NCBI GenBank assembly: GCA_035363255.1
Contig: DAOSES010000032.1
Span: forward strand, 1 to 19,402
Source: T3SED10-260 sp035363255
GTDB lineage: Bacteria > Caldisericota > Caldisericia > UBA6126
Reading direction: 5' to 3'
Length of the DNA stretch: 19,402 nucleotides
Positions 1-7,590 of the stretch are shown here, piece after piece. The position numbers and the translations under genes were made by a program. The notes below the pieces were generated by a model. It was not told where the DNA came from. It did no database searches and was given only the letters and a program-made list of their open reading frames with translations. The number at the start of each line of letters is the position of its first letter. Within the stretch, counting starts at the first letter, position 1.

Positions 1-25
1 AAAGCCCATAGCTTTTGGTAGCTAT

Positions 26-54
26 TGTACGAGAGGGACGGGGGTGTTGACTCA
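26..54 (+). repeat. REP-like repeat copy 1 (left arm degenerate)
   Basis: This copy has the 15-base core GAGGGACGGGGGTGT (33-47) followed by an intact TGACTCA arm (48-54). The expected left arm TGAGTCA is degenerate here (TGTACGA, 26-32). It is one of six copies in the window and lies downstream of the stop codon of the PNPOx-family gene. Such repeats are typically mobilised in trans by RAYT transposases, one of which is encoded at 3319-4080. The assignment to the family is direct from the sequence; the mechanism is inferred. Confidence 0.85.
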
Positions 55-97
55 CAGCCTTAAACACTCATCAATACAAGATTTGATGTATATCATA

Positions 98-580
98 CTA
101 AACATTCGCTTTAGCATCAATCTGCTCTATGTCTAATCTTAGCACCCCTACTCCAAGCACAGCATCCTCCTCATTCAACATTCGGGCACTCATAGCCTCA
201 TTTTCACCTTCCAAATGTCTAAACATCACCTTAAAAGCTTGTTTCTTCTCTTCGCTTTCTTCAACCTTGCAGATTTTACCCCAAAGGATCAGAGAGCGAT
301 AATTTTGAGTGCAGTCATCCAAGACATAGCCATGATCTTCAACCACCGTCGCACATACCTGAGGATTGCCCAGGATATAGTCCATTTTCATCCCCTTCTC
401 GGCACAATGGAAATAGACAGCATGGCGAAGAGCGTCATAACCATAGCTCAAACTTACCGCATAGGGCTGATTTTCCTTGCAAAGCGCCAGCACCATATAC
501 TTCCCTTTTTTCAGTATCTCCAGCTTTAAAGCATCATCCGTAATCTCACGCTCCTGTTTGGCCATATGAAATTTACTCAT
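98..580 (-). CDS. pyridoxamine 5'-phosphate oxidase-family (NimA-like) flavin-binding protein
   Basis: Encodes 160 residues. The pattern resembles the FMN-binding split-barrel proteins of the Pyridox_ox_2/NimA-like family: an N-terminal REITD segment, a first strand KGKYMVLALCKENQPYAVSL, then YGYD, an AVYFHCAEKGMKMDYI segment (about 55-69), NPQVCATVVED and a late YRSLILWGK strand. Family members bind FMN or heme; some reduce nitroimidazoles, but the substrate here cannot be read from sequence. An in-frame GTG/TTG-type extension reaches 691, but the ATG at 580 is preferred because GGGGGAGG lies six bases before it and the family homology begins just after it. It is divergent from the DUF2339 gene, with a 156-bp intergenic region. 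A REP-like repeat follows the stop; no terminator hairpin is visible. Confidence 0.82.
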   Translation of the reverse strand: MSKFHMAKQEREITDDALKLEILKKGKYMVLALCKENQPYAVSLSYGYDALRHAVYFHCAEKGMKMDYILGNPQVCATVVEDHGYVLDDCTQNYRSLILWGKICKVEESEEKKQAFKVMFRHLEGENEAMSARMLNEEDAVLGVGVLRLDIEQIDAKANV

Positions 581-736
581 CCATTTCCTCCCCCAATATA
601 TTTTTATCATTGTACCATAGCAGCCATGGCTTGGGAGATTGATCAAAATCCTAAAACTATTGCTGGATTTTTTTTTACTTTGTATTACCATATATTTGTT
701 TATCTAAATTAATGGAGCCTCTTGGAGGTGTTTTTT

Positions 737-3304
737 ATGTCATTGACTGATCCAATAAAAAGCATTTTAAGGCATCAGAAAAAGCTGGTATCCGACCTGG
801 AAACCGAAGTCCAGGCACTGGAAACACATGACCTGGTAAACGAAAATAAAAGGATAAAAGAGGATTTAGACCAAACCAGAACAGCCCTTGAACTAGAAAA
901 AAGCAGCAAGGAAATCCTTGCAGACGAAAATCAAAAACTAAAAAACGCCTTATACGAACAAATCTACAACGAAAAAATGACCTTGCTCTCTGCTGTCAAG
1001 AAACGCTCTGATCTCTATTTTACCTCGCAAAGTCAGGGCGAATTGAATCGCTTAAAAGCATTTGAAAAAAGAAGTGAAATCAAGATTAATGAGCTATGCG
1101 ATCAGCTGAAAAAAAACAAAGTATCTTCTGAAACTAAGATTTTCAAGGACTTGGAATCGCTTAGAATTAAAGTCAAAACCCTTGTTGGTCAAGCACAAGA
1201 AGATTTTTTAAGACAATCCTCACAATTCTCAAAACAACAGGAAGATGAATATTCTAAGTTAAAACAAGAAAAACTCAGTGAAGCTGAACTCACTGCCAGC
1301 CTGAAAAAAAATAATCTGGAATCGCTGATTGGCTTGAATCTTATGAGCAAACTAGGAATTCTCTTTCTAATAATTGCAGTCATTGCTCTGTCTCGCCATG
1401 GCTACATCATGCTGGGTCCTATTGCCAAAGGAGTAATCATCTATGCCATCGCCTGCTTCCTTCTTTTTGTCGGAGAATGGCTCAATCGCAAAACTTCAAC
1501 CATTTTTTCCATAGCGCTTACCGGAGGAGGAGTTGCTATCCTATATGTAGCCACTTCCATGAGCTATCTGAGTTTAAAAATTCTTCCTATTGAAACCGCC
1601 CTCTATCTATGCGTCCTCATTACGATACTTGCCTTTATTCTTTCGATCAGGTACCAGGCTCAAACCATTGCAATTTTTGCTTTGATAGGAGGGTATCTTC
1701 CTATCGTCACCATTAGTGATCCAAGAATGCCACCCTTCCTGCTGATGATCTATTTCTTTTTCCTTCATTTATTCCTGCTCTCCATCTCAACTCATCGAAA
1801 ATGGCATGCAAGCAACTATGTAGGCTTCATGTTCAACTTTTTAGCCAATATCTACCTGATGGGACTGATCCTTTCAGGGAGAAGCTATCTCCAAGCCTTT
1901 AGCATGACTGATTTTATCCTTCTCGCATACCTTTTTTCAGTATTCATGCTCTACACCCTCATCCCGCTTGCCACCAGCTACAGAAAAAAGGTGCTATGCT
2001 CGACTCACGATCTGATCCTCATTGCAAGCAACACCCTTCTAAGCACCATATTGCTCAACATAACTTTCTTCAGATTGAATCTCACAGCTTACAACGGGAT
2101 GATGGCCATTTGTTTCGCCTTGATCTACTTTGCGCTTGCCTATCTGCTGAAACAAAAAATGCCCCAGGAAAAGCTAATGCGAGAACTTTTTTATCTCACC
2201 TGTTTTTCCTTTGTCTTACTCTTCATCCCTTATCAATACGATAAAACCTGGCTATCCCTTGGGTGGCTGGTGGAAGGGGTGGTGCTGGCAAATTACGGCA
2301 TTTTGAAAGAAAAAAAGAACTTTACATGGTTTGGTAGTATTGCCTATCTCCTTTGTTTGGGCAGTTTTGTCCTATTTGACCTTTCTGCTTATCTGTTTCC
2401 CTACCTTTACTACAATCCTCAAATCAAGCTTTTTACCTTTAAGTACTTCGCCATCACCCTTGGCAGTATCTCAATAGTCACCTCACTATGCATCAAAAAG
2501 CATTTAAATTTTTACCCCCTAGCTGTAAAAGTATTTGCCTATCTCACCGCCATTAATGCTTGGTTTTTTATGCTTTACTTTGTGCGAGTGGAATGGGGAA
2601 ATCTTCTCGTCAAGGCGTCCTCTCAAAGTCTCTACAATCCAAGCTACCTTATTGCCTCGATCAGCATTGTGCTTACCTTCATTATTGCCTATATCCTCCA
2701 ACGTATTCGAAGACTTTCAGATCCTTTCATAAATGTCATTTCAACTTGCTTGCACTGCTTTGGAATCATCTGGCTTTTCGGGCTGAACATGTATTACCAA
2801 CCAGTGCCCTTTTACAGGGAATCCTTGCCCAGGATAGCTTATTTGACGGGAATCTTAATTCTAGTGTTAGTAAGTATCCTGTCTTTGCTTGCTCTTAAAG
2901 AAATCGTTAACAGCTTGATTGCCAAACGCAATTTCAAACTTGAAGTTCTTCCGCTGGTCCTCAGTGCCTATTTTTTACTTCTATTCACCCAAGCGCTGAT
3001 TAGTCAGTTTAATATTGGTTTTGAAAATTTTTCCATCAGTCTGGTCTATCTTCTTACTGCCTTATTGATGATCATCTATGGGTTCAGCAAGTCCTATGCC
3101 CTTCTCCGAAAGTATAGCCTGGCTTTGACCATTCTAGCAATTGGCAAGCTAGTTTTTCTCGACTTAGCAGGGCTCGAACCCTTTTGGAAAATCATTTCCT
3201 ACTTTGCTTTTGGCGTATTCCTACTGCTCATCTCGCTAGTCTACCAATATTTCAACAAAACCCTCCTCCTAGCTTTGAGTCAGAGGGACGGGGGTGTTGA
3301 CTAA
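737..3304 (+). CDS. DUF2339 polytopic membrane protein with N-terminal coiled coil
   Basis: Encodes 855 residues from the ATG at 737, with GGAGG (724-728) eight bases upstream; an in-frame TTG at 722 is inside the ribosome binding site and unlikely. Residues about 10-190 are charged and heptad-like (coiled coil, probably cytoplasmic). From about 205 onward the protein is almost continuous hydrophobic helices, more than 20 by eye. Recognisable DUF2339 landmarks are ALTGGGVAILY, a WLSLGWLVEGVVLANYG segment in the middle, and the C-terminal pattern LAIGKLVFLDLAGLEPFWK followed by ISYFAFGVFLLLISLVYQYF. The family has no established function; an envelope role is usually assumed. The final residues SQRDGGVD (848-855) and the TAA stop come from a RAYT-associated repeat, so the native C-terminus was probably altered. 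The gene converges on the transposase gene. Confidence 0.88.
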   Translation: MSLTDPIKSILRHQKKLVSDLETEVQALETHDLVNENKRIKEDLDQTRTALELEKSSKEILADENQKLKNALYEQIYNEKMTLLSAVKKRSDLYFTSQSQGELNRLKAFEKRSEIKINELCDQLKKNKVSSETKIFKDLESLRIKVKTLVGQAQEDFLRQSSQFSKQQEDEYSKLKQEKLSEAELTASLKKNNLESLIGLNLMSKLGILFLIIAVIALSRHGYIMLGPIAKGVIIYAIACFLLFVGEWLNRKTSTIFSIALTGGGVAILYVATSMSYLSLKILPIETALYLCVLITILAFILSIRYQAQTIAIFALIGGYLPIVTISDPRMPPFLLMIYFFFLHLFLLSISTHRKWHASNYVGFMFNFLANIYLMGLILSGRSYLQAFSMTDFILLAYLFSVFMLYTLIPLATSYRKKVLCSTHDLILIASNTLLSTILLNITFFRLNLTAYNGMMAICFALIYFALAYLLKQKMPQEKLMRELFYLTCFSFVLLFIPYQYDKTWLSLGWLVEGVVLANYGILKEKKNFTWFGSIAYLLCLGSFVLFDLSAYLFPYLYYNPQIKLFTFKYFAITLGSISIVTSLCIKKHLNFYPLAVKVFAYLTAINAWFFMLYFVRVEWGNLLVKASSQSLYNPSYLIASISIVLTFIIAYILQRIRRLSDPFINVISTCLHCFGIIWLFGLNMYYQPVPFYRESLPRIAYLTGILILVLVSILSLLALKEIVNSLIAKRNFKLEVLPLVLSAYFLLLFTQALISQFNIGFENFSISLVYLLTALLMIIYGFSKSYALLRKYSLALTILAIGKLVFLDLAGLEPFWKIISYFAFGVFLLLISLVYQYFNKTLLLALSQRDGGVD
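3276..3304 (+). repeat. REP-like repeat copy 2 (encodes end of DUF2339 protein)
   Basis: Arm TGAGTCA (3276-3282), core GAGGGACGGGGGTGT (3283-3297), arm TGACTAA (3298-3304, one mismatch to TGACTCA). The copy overlaps the last codons and the stop of the DUF2339 gene, and the mismatch base change creates the TAA stop. It forms the left end of the transposase unit. Confidence 0.9.
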
Positions 3305-3318
3305 AATTGATAAGCCGT

Positions 3319-4080
3319 TTAAGCTCTCTGTATGGTATTTCTATCAATTCCAGTCAAGCGTCCTATTTGACGTACAGAAAGATGGTTTATCTCCTTTAAG
3401 CGTCTTAAATACTCAATTACAAGCACTTTACTCAAATTTGGTAAATCTGAACATTGTTTGATATGACACAACTTAGTAATGATTTTCTCAGCTTCCTGGT
3501 CGGATAGAAGCTGCTTCTCATCTACTTCCAGACAGTGATCATCATTGATGAGTCGATGGTAATCGATAAATTCCTTTTTCGCTTTCTTGCGATCAGAGTT
3601 AAACATAGCCAATGACACTTCGCGATCCGTAAAGTCCTTCCCTGACAAATAGCCAGGATAGCTACTCCATGGATAAGCTTCAATCCTCTTTGTTAATCGA
3701 GCTTTTATGGGGTTTTGATGAATATAGCGCAACACAGTGAGAAAATAGGAATCGTCTTCCACTCCCTCGCTTTTGTAGCGATCCTGGAACAAGTAGCCTA
3801 TACGATCATATTTACGGTTGTACCAAAAAACATAGCTGCTCCCAAGACGTCGCATCAGCAAACTCAACGGGATAGCGCCTTCTTTTATCAATAAATGAAC
3901 ATGATTGCTCATAAAACAATAGGCATAAAGTGAAAAGTTCGTATCTTTTTTTATTTTTTCAAGAGCGTGAAGATAATGTTTGACATCTTCAGTATCGAGA
4001 AAAACATCTTGTCGATTGATTCCCCGAACCATCACATGATAGATCCCACTTGCACTAAGCTTCCTTGCCCCTCTTGGCAT
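3319..4080 (-). CDS. REP-associated tyrosine transposase (RAYT, Y1/HUH family)
   Basis: Encodes 253 residues. It is an IS200-like Transposase_17 domain protein: N-terminal GIYHVMVRGINRQDVF, the HUH metal-binding motif in MSNHVHLLI (H60 and H62), a middle YLFQDRYKSE segment, and RYIHQNPIKARL with the likely catalytic Tyr119. WSSYPGY (138-144) is also typical. A C-terminal extension (about 205-253) ends in a helix-turn-helix-like LSVRQIGRLTGIDRNTIQRA, probably the repeat-binding module. Family enzymes cut and join single-stranded DNA at REP-type hairpins, and the flanking inverted repeats are the expected substrates. The start ATG at 4080 has GAGGTGAT just upstream. No frameshift or missing catalytic residue is visible, so it may be active. 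It lies 44 bp downstream of dapL on the same strand, with no visible terminator between them, so the lysine transcript could read into it. Confidence 0.9.
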   Translation of the reverse strand: MPRGARKLSASGIYHVMVRGINRQDVFLDTEDVKHYLHALEKIKKDTNFSLYAYCFMSNHVHLLIKEGAIPLSLLMRRLGSSYVFWYNRKYDRIGYLFQDRYKSEGVEDDSYFLTVLRYIHQNPIKARLTKRIEAYPWSSYPGYLSGKDFTDREVSLAMFNSDRKKAKKEFIDYHRLINDDHCLEVDEKQLLSDQEAEKIITKLCHIKQCSDLPNLSKVLVIEYLRRLKEINHLSVRQIGRLTGIDRNTIQRA

Positions 4081-4124
4081 ATCATCACCTCAATACCACG
4101 TTTAACTTGATGAACAGTAGTATT

Positions 4125-5246
4125 CTAACAGGAAGAGGAAAGTGAGTCAACACCCCCGTCCCTCTGACTCAGGTGGGAGAGGAGGTGGATGCCGAGGGGG
4201 ATGATGACGTCGGAAGGGCAAAAGGAACGATGGTGCAAGCCCAGCTCTGGCTCCTCGGGTAGTCGGGTGCCCAGCCAAAACATCCAAGCGGGGAAACGTT
4301 GTGCAAAGTAGCCAAAATCCTCTGCTGCCCAAACGGGGTCGCAAACTACTGCTTTCCCTTGCTTGCCAAATTCCTTCATCCAATGCCTAGCCAGGCTCTC
4401 ATTTTGCTCCACTGCCGGGTAAAAGGTGCCATAGCTCAAAGTAGCCTCCACCCCATGCTCAAGCTCAATCTCCCGCACTGCTTGCTGTACTTTTTCAAGA
4501 CCCCTGCGTAAAATCTCAGTAGTTTTCCCTCGGGCAGTCATCCGCATCACTGCTTTCTCAGGAACGCAATTGCGCACCGTCCCCGCTTCCACCTGTCCAA
4601 TCCCCAGAAAAAAGCCATCTTCCTTGCCCTCCAAGCAGCAAGTCTTCCACTGCTCCAAAGCCACACAAGCTTTCCAAACATCCCGCCCTTTTTCAGGCTG
4701 GGTGATATGACTCTGACAACCCCTCCAATGCAAATCCAGCTCCTGCGAAGAAGAAAAAAGCGTAGGCCTGGCACTGGCGACCACTCCCAAAGGAAAGGCA
4801 TCCGACACATGCATCGCATAGGCCGAATCCACAGAGAAACTATCAAAAACCCCCGAATCGAGCAGTTTTTTAGCCCCTCCCCCAGCCTCTTCTGCGGGTT
4901 GAAAAACAAAGAGGATGTTGCCCCGAAAAGCTTCCTCCAAGGTTCGCAAGATCAAACCATACAAGATAGCTGTGTGAAGATCGTGCCCACAAACATGCTT
5001 TGCCACAAGCTCTCCACTTATCTCATCCCTCACAGGGAGAGCATCCAGATCAGCACGAAAAAGGGTAAAAGGTTTTCCTGGAAGCTTCTCGTAAACCGCC
5101 ACCAAGCCAGTTTCCAAAGGTCGGAGCAGACTCAAGCCTTTCAAAAAAGACAACTCCCTGCACAACAGGTCTGTAACCCCCCGCTCATGAAAAGCCAGCT
5201 CAGGGTGCGCCTGCATCCAGTGACGAAGCTCCACAGGGCTTAACAC
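4125..5246 (-). CDS. dapL: N-acetyldiaminopimelate deacetylase (M20 family)
   Basis: Encodes 373 residues. It removes the acetyl group from N-acetyl-LL-2,6-diaminopimelate to give LL-DAP and acetate in the cytoplasm. M20/amidohydrolase landmarks are HPELAFHE (14-21), RADLDALP (64-71), the metal-binding HVCGHDLHT (84-92), QPAEEAGGGAKKLLDSG (116-132), His146 in AMHVSD, AAEDFGYFAQRFPAWMFWLGT and LHHRSFCPSDVIIPLG near the end. Length is normal for the DapL of Bacillus-type bacteria. The start overlaps the lysA stop by 7 bases, indicating translational coupling, and it is the last gene of the lysine operon. The C-terminal 15 residues (LSQRDGGVDSLSSSC) come from, and just beyond, an inserted REP-like repeat; the conserved domain ends before this tail, so function should be intact. 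Confidence 0.9.
   Translation of the reverse strand: MLSPVELRHWMQAHPELAFHERGVTDLLCRELSFLKGLSLLRPLETGLVAVYEKLPGKPFTLFRADLDALPVRDEISGELVAKHVCGHDLHTAILYGLILRTLEEAFRGNILFVFQPAEEAGGGAKKLLDSGVFDSFSVDSAYAMHVSDAFPLGVVASARPTLFSSSQELDLHWRGCQSHITQPEKGRDVWKACVALEQWKTCCLEGKEDGFFLGIGQVEAGTVRNCVPEKAVMRMTARGKTTEILRRGLEKVQQAVREIELEHGVEATLSYGTFYPAVEQNESLARHWMKEFGKQGKAVVCDPVWAAEDFGYFAQRFPAWMFWLGTRLPEEPELGLHHRSFCPSDVIIPLGIHLLSHLSQRDGGVDSLSSSC
4143..4171 (-). repeat. REP-like repeat copy 3 (encodes end of DapL)
   Basis: A perfect 29-bp copy in reverse orientation: arms TGAGTCA/TGACTCA around the 15-base core. It lies wholly inside the last part of the dapL reading frame and encodes SQRDGGVDS there. It is the right end of the transposase unit. 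Confidence 0.92.
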
Positions 5247-6436
5247 TCAAGCCCCCCGGGTACCGCATGCAAAAAAGCGCCTGCTTCCTCCTCCTCACGA
5301 ATGCATTGCCACTCCCCATTGCACCTAAGAAGCCATTCGGAAGGCAAGGGGAAACCGTTATAATGACTTGCCATAGAAAACCCGTAAGCCCCCGCCTGGT
5401 GAATCGCTATCAGCGAATCCTCCTGAGGCAAACAAGCCATCGTTTCAGGGATGAGAAGGTCTCCGCTTTCGCATAGCCTTCCCATCACCTTGATCCTTCT
5501 TTTTTCACCACTCTCAGGACCAAAGACAGAAAAGCCATGCTCTGCCTGATACAAAGAAGGACGCAGTAAATGATGCATCCCCCCATCAGTAATCACCAAA
5601 GAAGTCCCTGCAGATTTCCGAACTTCCCTGACTCTCACCACATACCAACCTGCTTCTCCTATTAAAAAGCGGCCCAACTCACAAAAGACAGTAAAAGGCT
5701 TCAAAAAATCTCCTACCGCACGACGCAATTCCAACAAATCCAGCTCCCTGCCTTCTGCATAGGGTATTCCCCAACCGCCACCAAGATTAACATGCGTCAA
5801 TCCATACTTTCCTGCCTCCTCGCATACCACGGCATAGGCCTTCTCCAGCGTCTTGAAATCGCTAATCTGCGAGCCAATATGCACATGCAAACCCTTTAAA
5901 GGCAAGGTATGCAAACAAGCAAAAGCCACTACTTCCGCCAATTCGTGCAGACCAATGCCAAACTTGTGCACTCCCAAGCCAGTGGCTATGGAAGGATGAG
6001 TGTCTGCAGAGATTTCGGGATTAACACGAATAAAAAGACCTGGCAAACGATCACTCCCCTCATCCATCAGGTTCTTCCATCGTCTCAGCTCTTGAAAAGA
6101 GTCCACATTCACCCATCCCAGACCCTGCCGACACATCCACCTCATCTCGTCCAAACTCTTGATATTTCCATTCCAGATGATTTTAGCTGGATCAGCTCCA
6201 GCGCAACGGGCAGAAAGAAACTCTCCTTTTGAAATCACATCCATGCCAAGACCCTGTGCGAGGAAAAGCTTCATCAAATGTGGATTAGCGTTGGCTTTCA
6301 TAGCAAAACCCGGAAAAGCATCCAAGCCTTCAAAAAAAGCCTTCATCTTTGCCAGGTGAGTAGCAATCTTACTTTCATCATAGCAATAAAAAGGGGTAGC
6401 CACTTTTAAAGCCAGCGCTTCCACCTGAGCTAACAC
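5240..6436 (-). CDS. lysA: diaminopimelate decarboxylase
   Basis: Encodes 398 residues of the fold-type III PLP-dependent decarboxylase family. It decarboxylates meso-DAP to L-lysine, the last step. The PLP lysine is K47 in FAMKANANP. Further family motifs are GLHVHIGSQ (182-190), NLGGGWGIPYAEG (217-229), the phosphate-binding C-E-L-G-R (252-256), the catalytic CESGD (322-326) and GAYGFSMASHYNG (349-361). The usual EPGR is ELGR here, a variant better known from BtrK/PvsE-like relatives, but HIGSQ, CESGD and the operon context support LysA. The start overlaps the preceding aminotransferase gene by 7 bases, and the stop overlaps dapL by 7 bases. Confidence 0.92.
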   Translation of the reverse strand: MLAQVEALALKVATPFYCYDESKIATHLAKMKAFFEGLDAFPGFAMKANANPHLMKLFLAQGLGMDVISKGEFLSARCAGADPAKIIWNGNIKSLDEMRWMCRQGLGWVNVDSFQELRRWKNLMDEGSDRLPGLFIRVNPEISADTHPSIATGLGVHKFGIGLHELAEVVAFACLHTLPLKGLHVHIGSQISDFKTLEKAYAVVCEEAGKYGLTHVNLGGGWGIPYAEGRELDLLELRRAVGDFLKPFTVFCELGRFLIGEAGWYVVRVREVRKSAGTSLVITDGGMHHLLRPSLYQAEHGFSVFGPESGEKRRIKVMGRLCESGDLLIPETMACLPQEDSLIAIHQAGAYGFSMASHYNGFPLPSEWLLRCNGEWQCIREEEEAGAFLHAVPGGLEC

Positions 6437-7590
6437 CTTGAAACCTCCTCAAGCGATAAGGCCAGTCCTTGAATCATTTTCTTCCATTGAGCCATCGAAA
6501 TATTGAGCGGAGGAAGCAAACGTATCAACCGGTCTTGCAAAACATTTAGCAAGAGCTGTTGTTCTTTCATGGCATGCATACGCAAAGAAGGCATAGCTTC
6601 GTTGAGCTCAATCCCTATCATATAGCCCCTGCCGCGAATCTCTGTGATATATGCCCCCAGCTCTTCCTGAATCAAACGAAGAACCTCAACGCTCCTTTCC
6701 TGCACCAAAGGCAGAAAGGCAGGCAGTAGGTTCATAAGCACCCTGCATCCAGCTAAAGCCACAGGATTGGGAGCAAAAGTAGAGCCATGGTCTCCGGGCA
6801 ACAAACATCCTTTCAGGTTTTCATGCAGAATCACCCCTCCAAGAGGCAAACCTCCGCCAAGTCCTTTGCCCAAAAGCACCATATCGGGAATCATAGCATC
6901 ATGCTGATACGAAAACATGGTTCCCGTGCGACCCAGACCCGACTGAATTTCATCACACACCAGCCAAAAACCTGTCTTTTCTCGCCACTCCTGCAAAGCC
7001 TGGATCATCTCCCTGCTCATCACCCTTACCCCGCCTGCTCCCTGCACAACTTCTACAAAAACTGCCACCACCTGTTCTCCAAATTTGCCCATATATTCAT
7101 TAAAAGCCAAAGGATCGTTCCATGGCAATTCGACCGTATCAGGAAGCAAGGGCTGGAAAGCTCGGGTCAATCCCTCAAAACCATTGATAGATAAGGCTCC
7201 CAGGGTTCGTCCATGAAAAGCCTGCTTAAAATGAAGCACCTTCCTGCGGGAAGCTACTGCATGCTTTTTAACGATCTTCATCGCACACTCGCAAGCTTCA
7301 GTGCCGGAGTTGGTAAAAAAAACACCCCCCCTTAAGCCCGAAGCTTCCATCAAACCCTCCACGCATGGCTCCAGGTCTTCATCCTTAAAAAAATTGGACA
7401 CATGGGTATATCTCCTCATTTTACGATGCATTTTCCTCATCACAGGCTCATACTCATGCCCCAGGAGCTGAACTCCCAGCCCAGAGAAGGTGTCCATATA
7501 GCGCTTCCCATCCTCCGCAAGCATATATATCCCTTTGGTACGTAAAATACGCATAGGAAAATAGGGATACCACTCCACAAGTTCTGTCAT
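6430..7590 (-). CDS. class III (ArgD-like) aminotransferase, probable N-acetyl-LL-DAP aminotransferase
   Basis: Encodes 386 residues of the acetylornithine/succinyldiaminopimelate aminotransferase family. Motifs are TFSGLGVQLLGH (34-45), SGTEACECAMK (95-105), FHGRTLGALS (125-134), CDEIQSGLGRTG with PLP-contacting Asp213, catalytic Lys242 in LLGKGLGGGLPLGG, and HGSTFAPNPVALA. Its place between lysC and lysA in an operon otherwise lacking the transamination step argues that it converts N-acetyl-2-amino-6-oxopimelate to N-acetyl-LL-DAP with glutamate. In Bacillus this step uses the unrelated class I enzyme PatA, so this is a replacement by an ArgD relative; E. coli ArgD is known to act on the succinylated analogue. 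The usual QGEGG is QGAGG here (183-187), a possible specificity change. The start overlaps the lysC stop by 4 bases, with AAGGAG nine bases upstream. A dual arginine/lysine role is possible. Confidence 0.88.
   Translation of the reverse strand: MTELVEWYPYFPMRILRTKGIYMLAEDGKRYMDTFSGLGVQLLGHEYEPVMRKMHRKMRRYTHVSNFFKDEDLEPCVEGLMEASGLRGGVFFTNSGTEACECAMKIVKKHAVASRRKVLHFKQAFHGRTLGALSINGFEGLTRAFQPLLPDTVELPWNDPLAFNEYMGKFGEQVVAVFVEVVQGAGGVRVMSREMIQALQEWREKTGFWLVCDEIQSGLGRTGTMFSYQHDAMIPDMVLLGKGLGGGLPLGGVILHENLKGCLLPGDHGSTFAPNPVALAGCRVLMNLLPAFLPLVQERSVEVLRLIQEELGAYITEIRGRGYMIGIELNEAMPSLRMHAMKEQQLLLNVLQDRLIRLLPPLNISMAQWKKMIQGLALSLEEVSRC

Larger units (their letters stand above)
3276..4171. mobile_element. 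RAYT-type transposase unit bounded by inverted 29-bp repeats
   Basis: The unit comprises a Y1/HUH transposase gene (3319-4080, minus strand) with one copy of the REP-like repeat at each end, in opposite orientation (3276-3304 forward, 4143-4171 reverse). Each copy has arms TGAGTCA/TGACTCA around the core GAGGGACGGGGGTGT; the left copy has one mismatch in its outer arm (TGACTAA). The unit is 896 bp and separates two convergent genes whose reading frames both extend into the repeats. The arrangement matches what is known of REP-associated tyrosine transposases. Whether the whole unit or only its repeats move is not visible. Confidence 0.75.

Noticed and set aside
581..691. N-terminal extension of the PNPOx-family gene
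   Set aside because: The added residues are unlike the family, and the extension includes the GGGGGAGG site serving the ATG at 580.
4707..5243. 178-codon plus-strand frame opposite dapL
   Set aside because: It lies antisense to a well-supported DapL gene, has low-complexity basic composition and no recognisable motifs.
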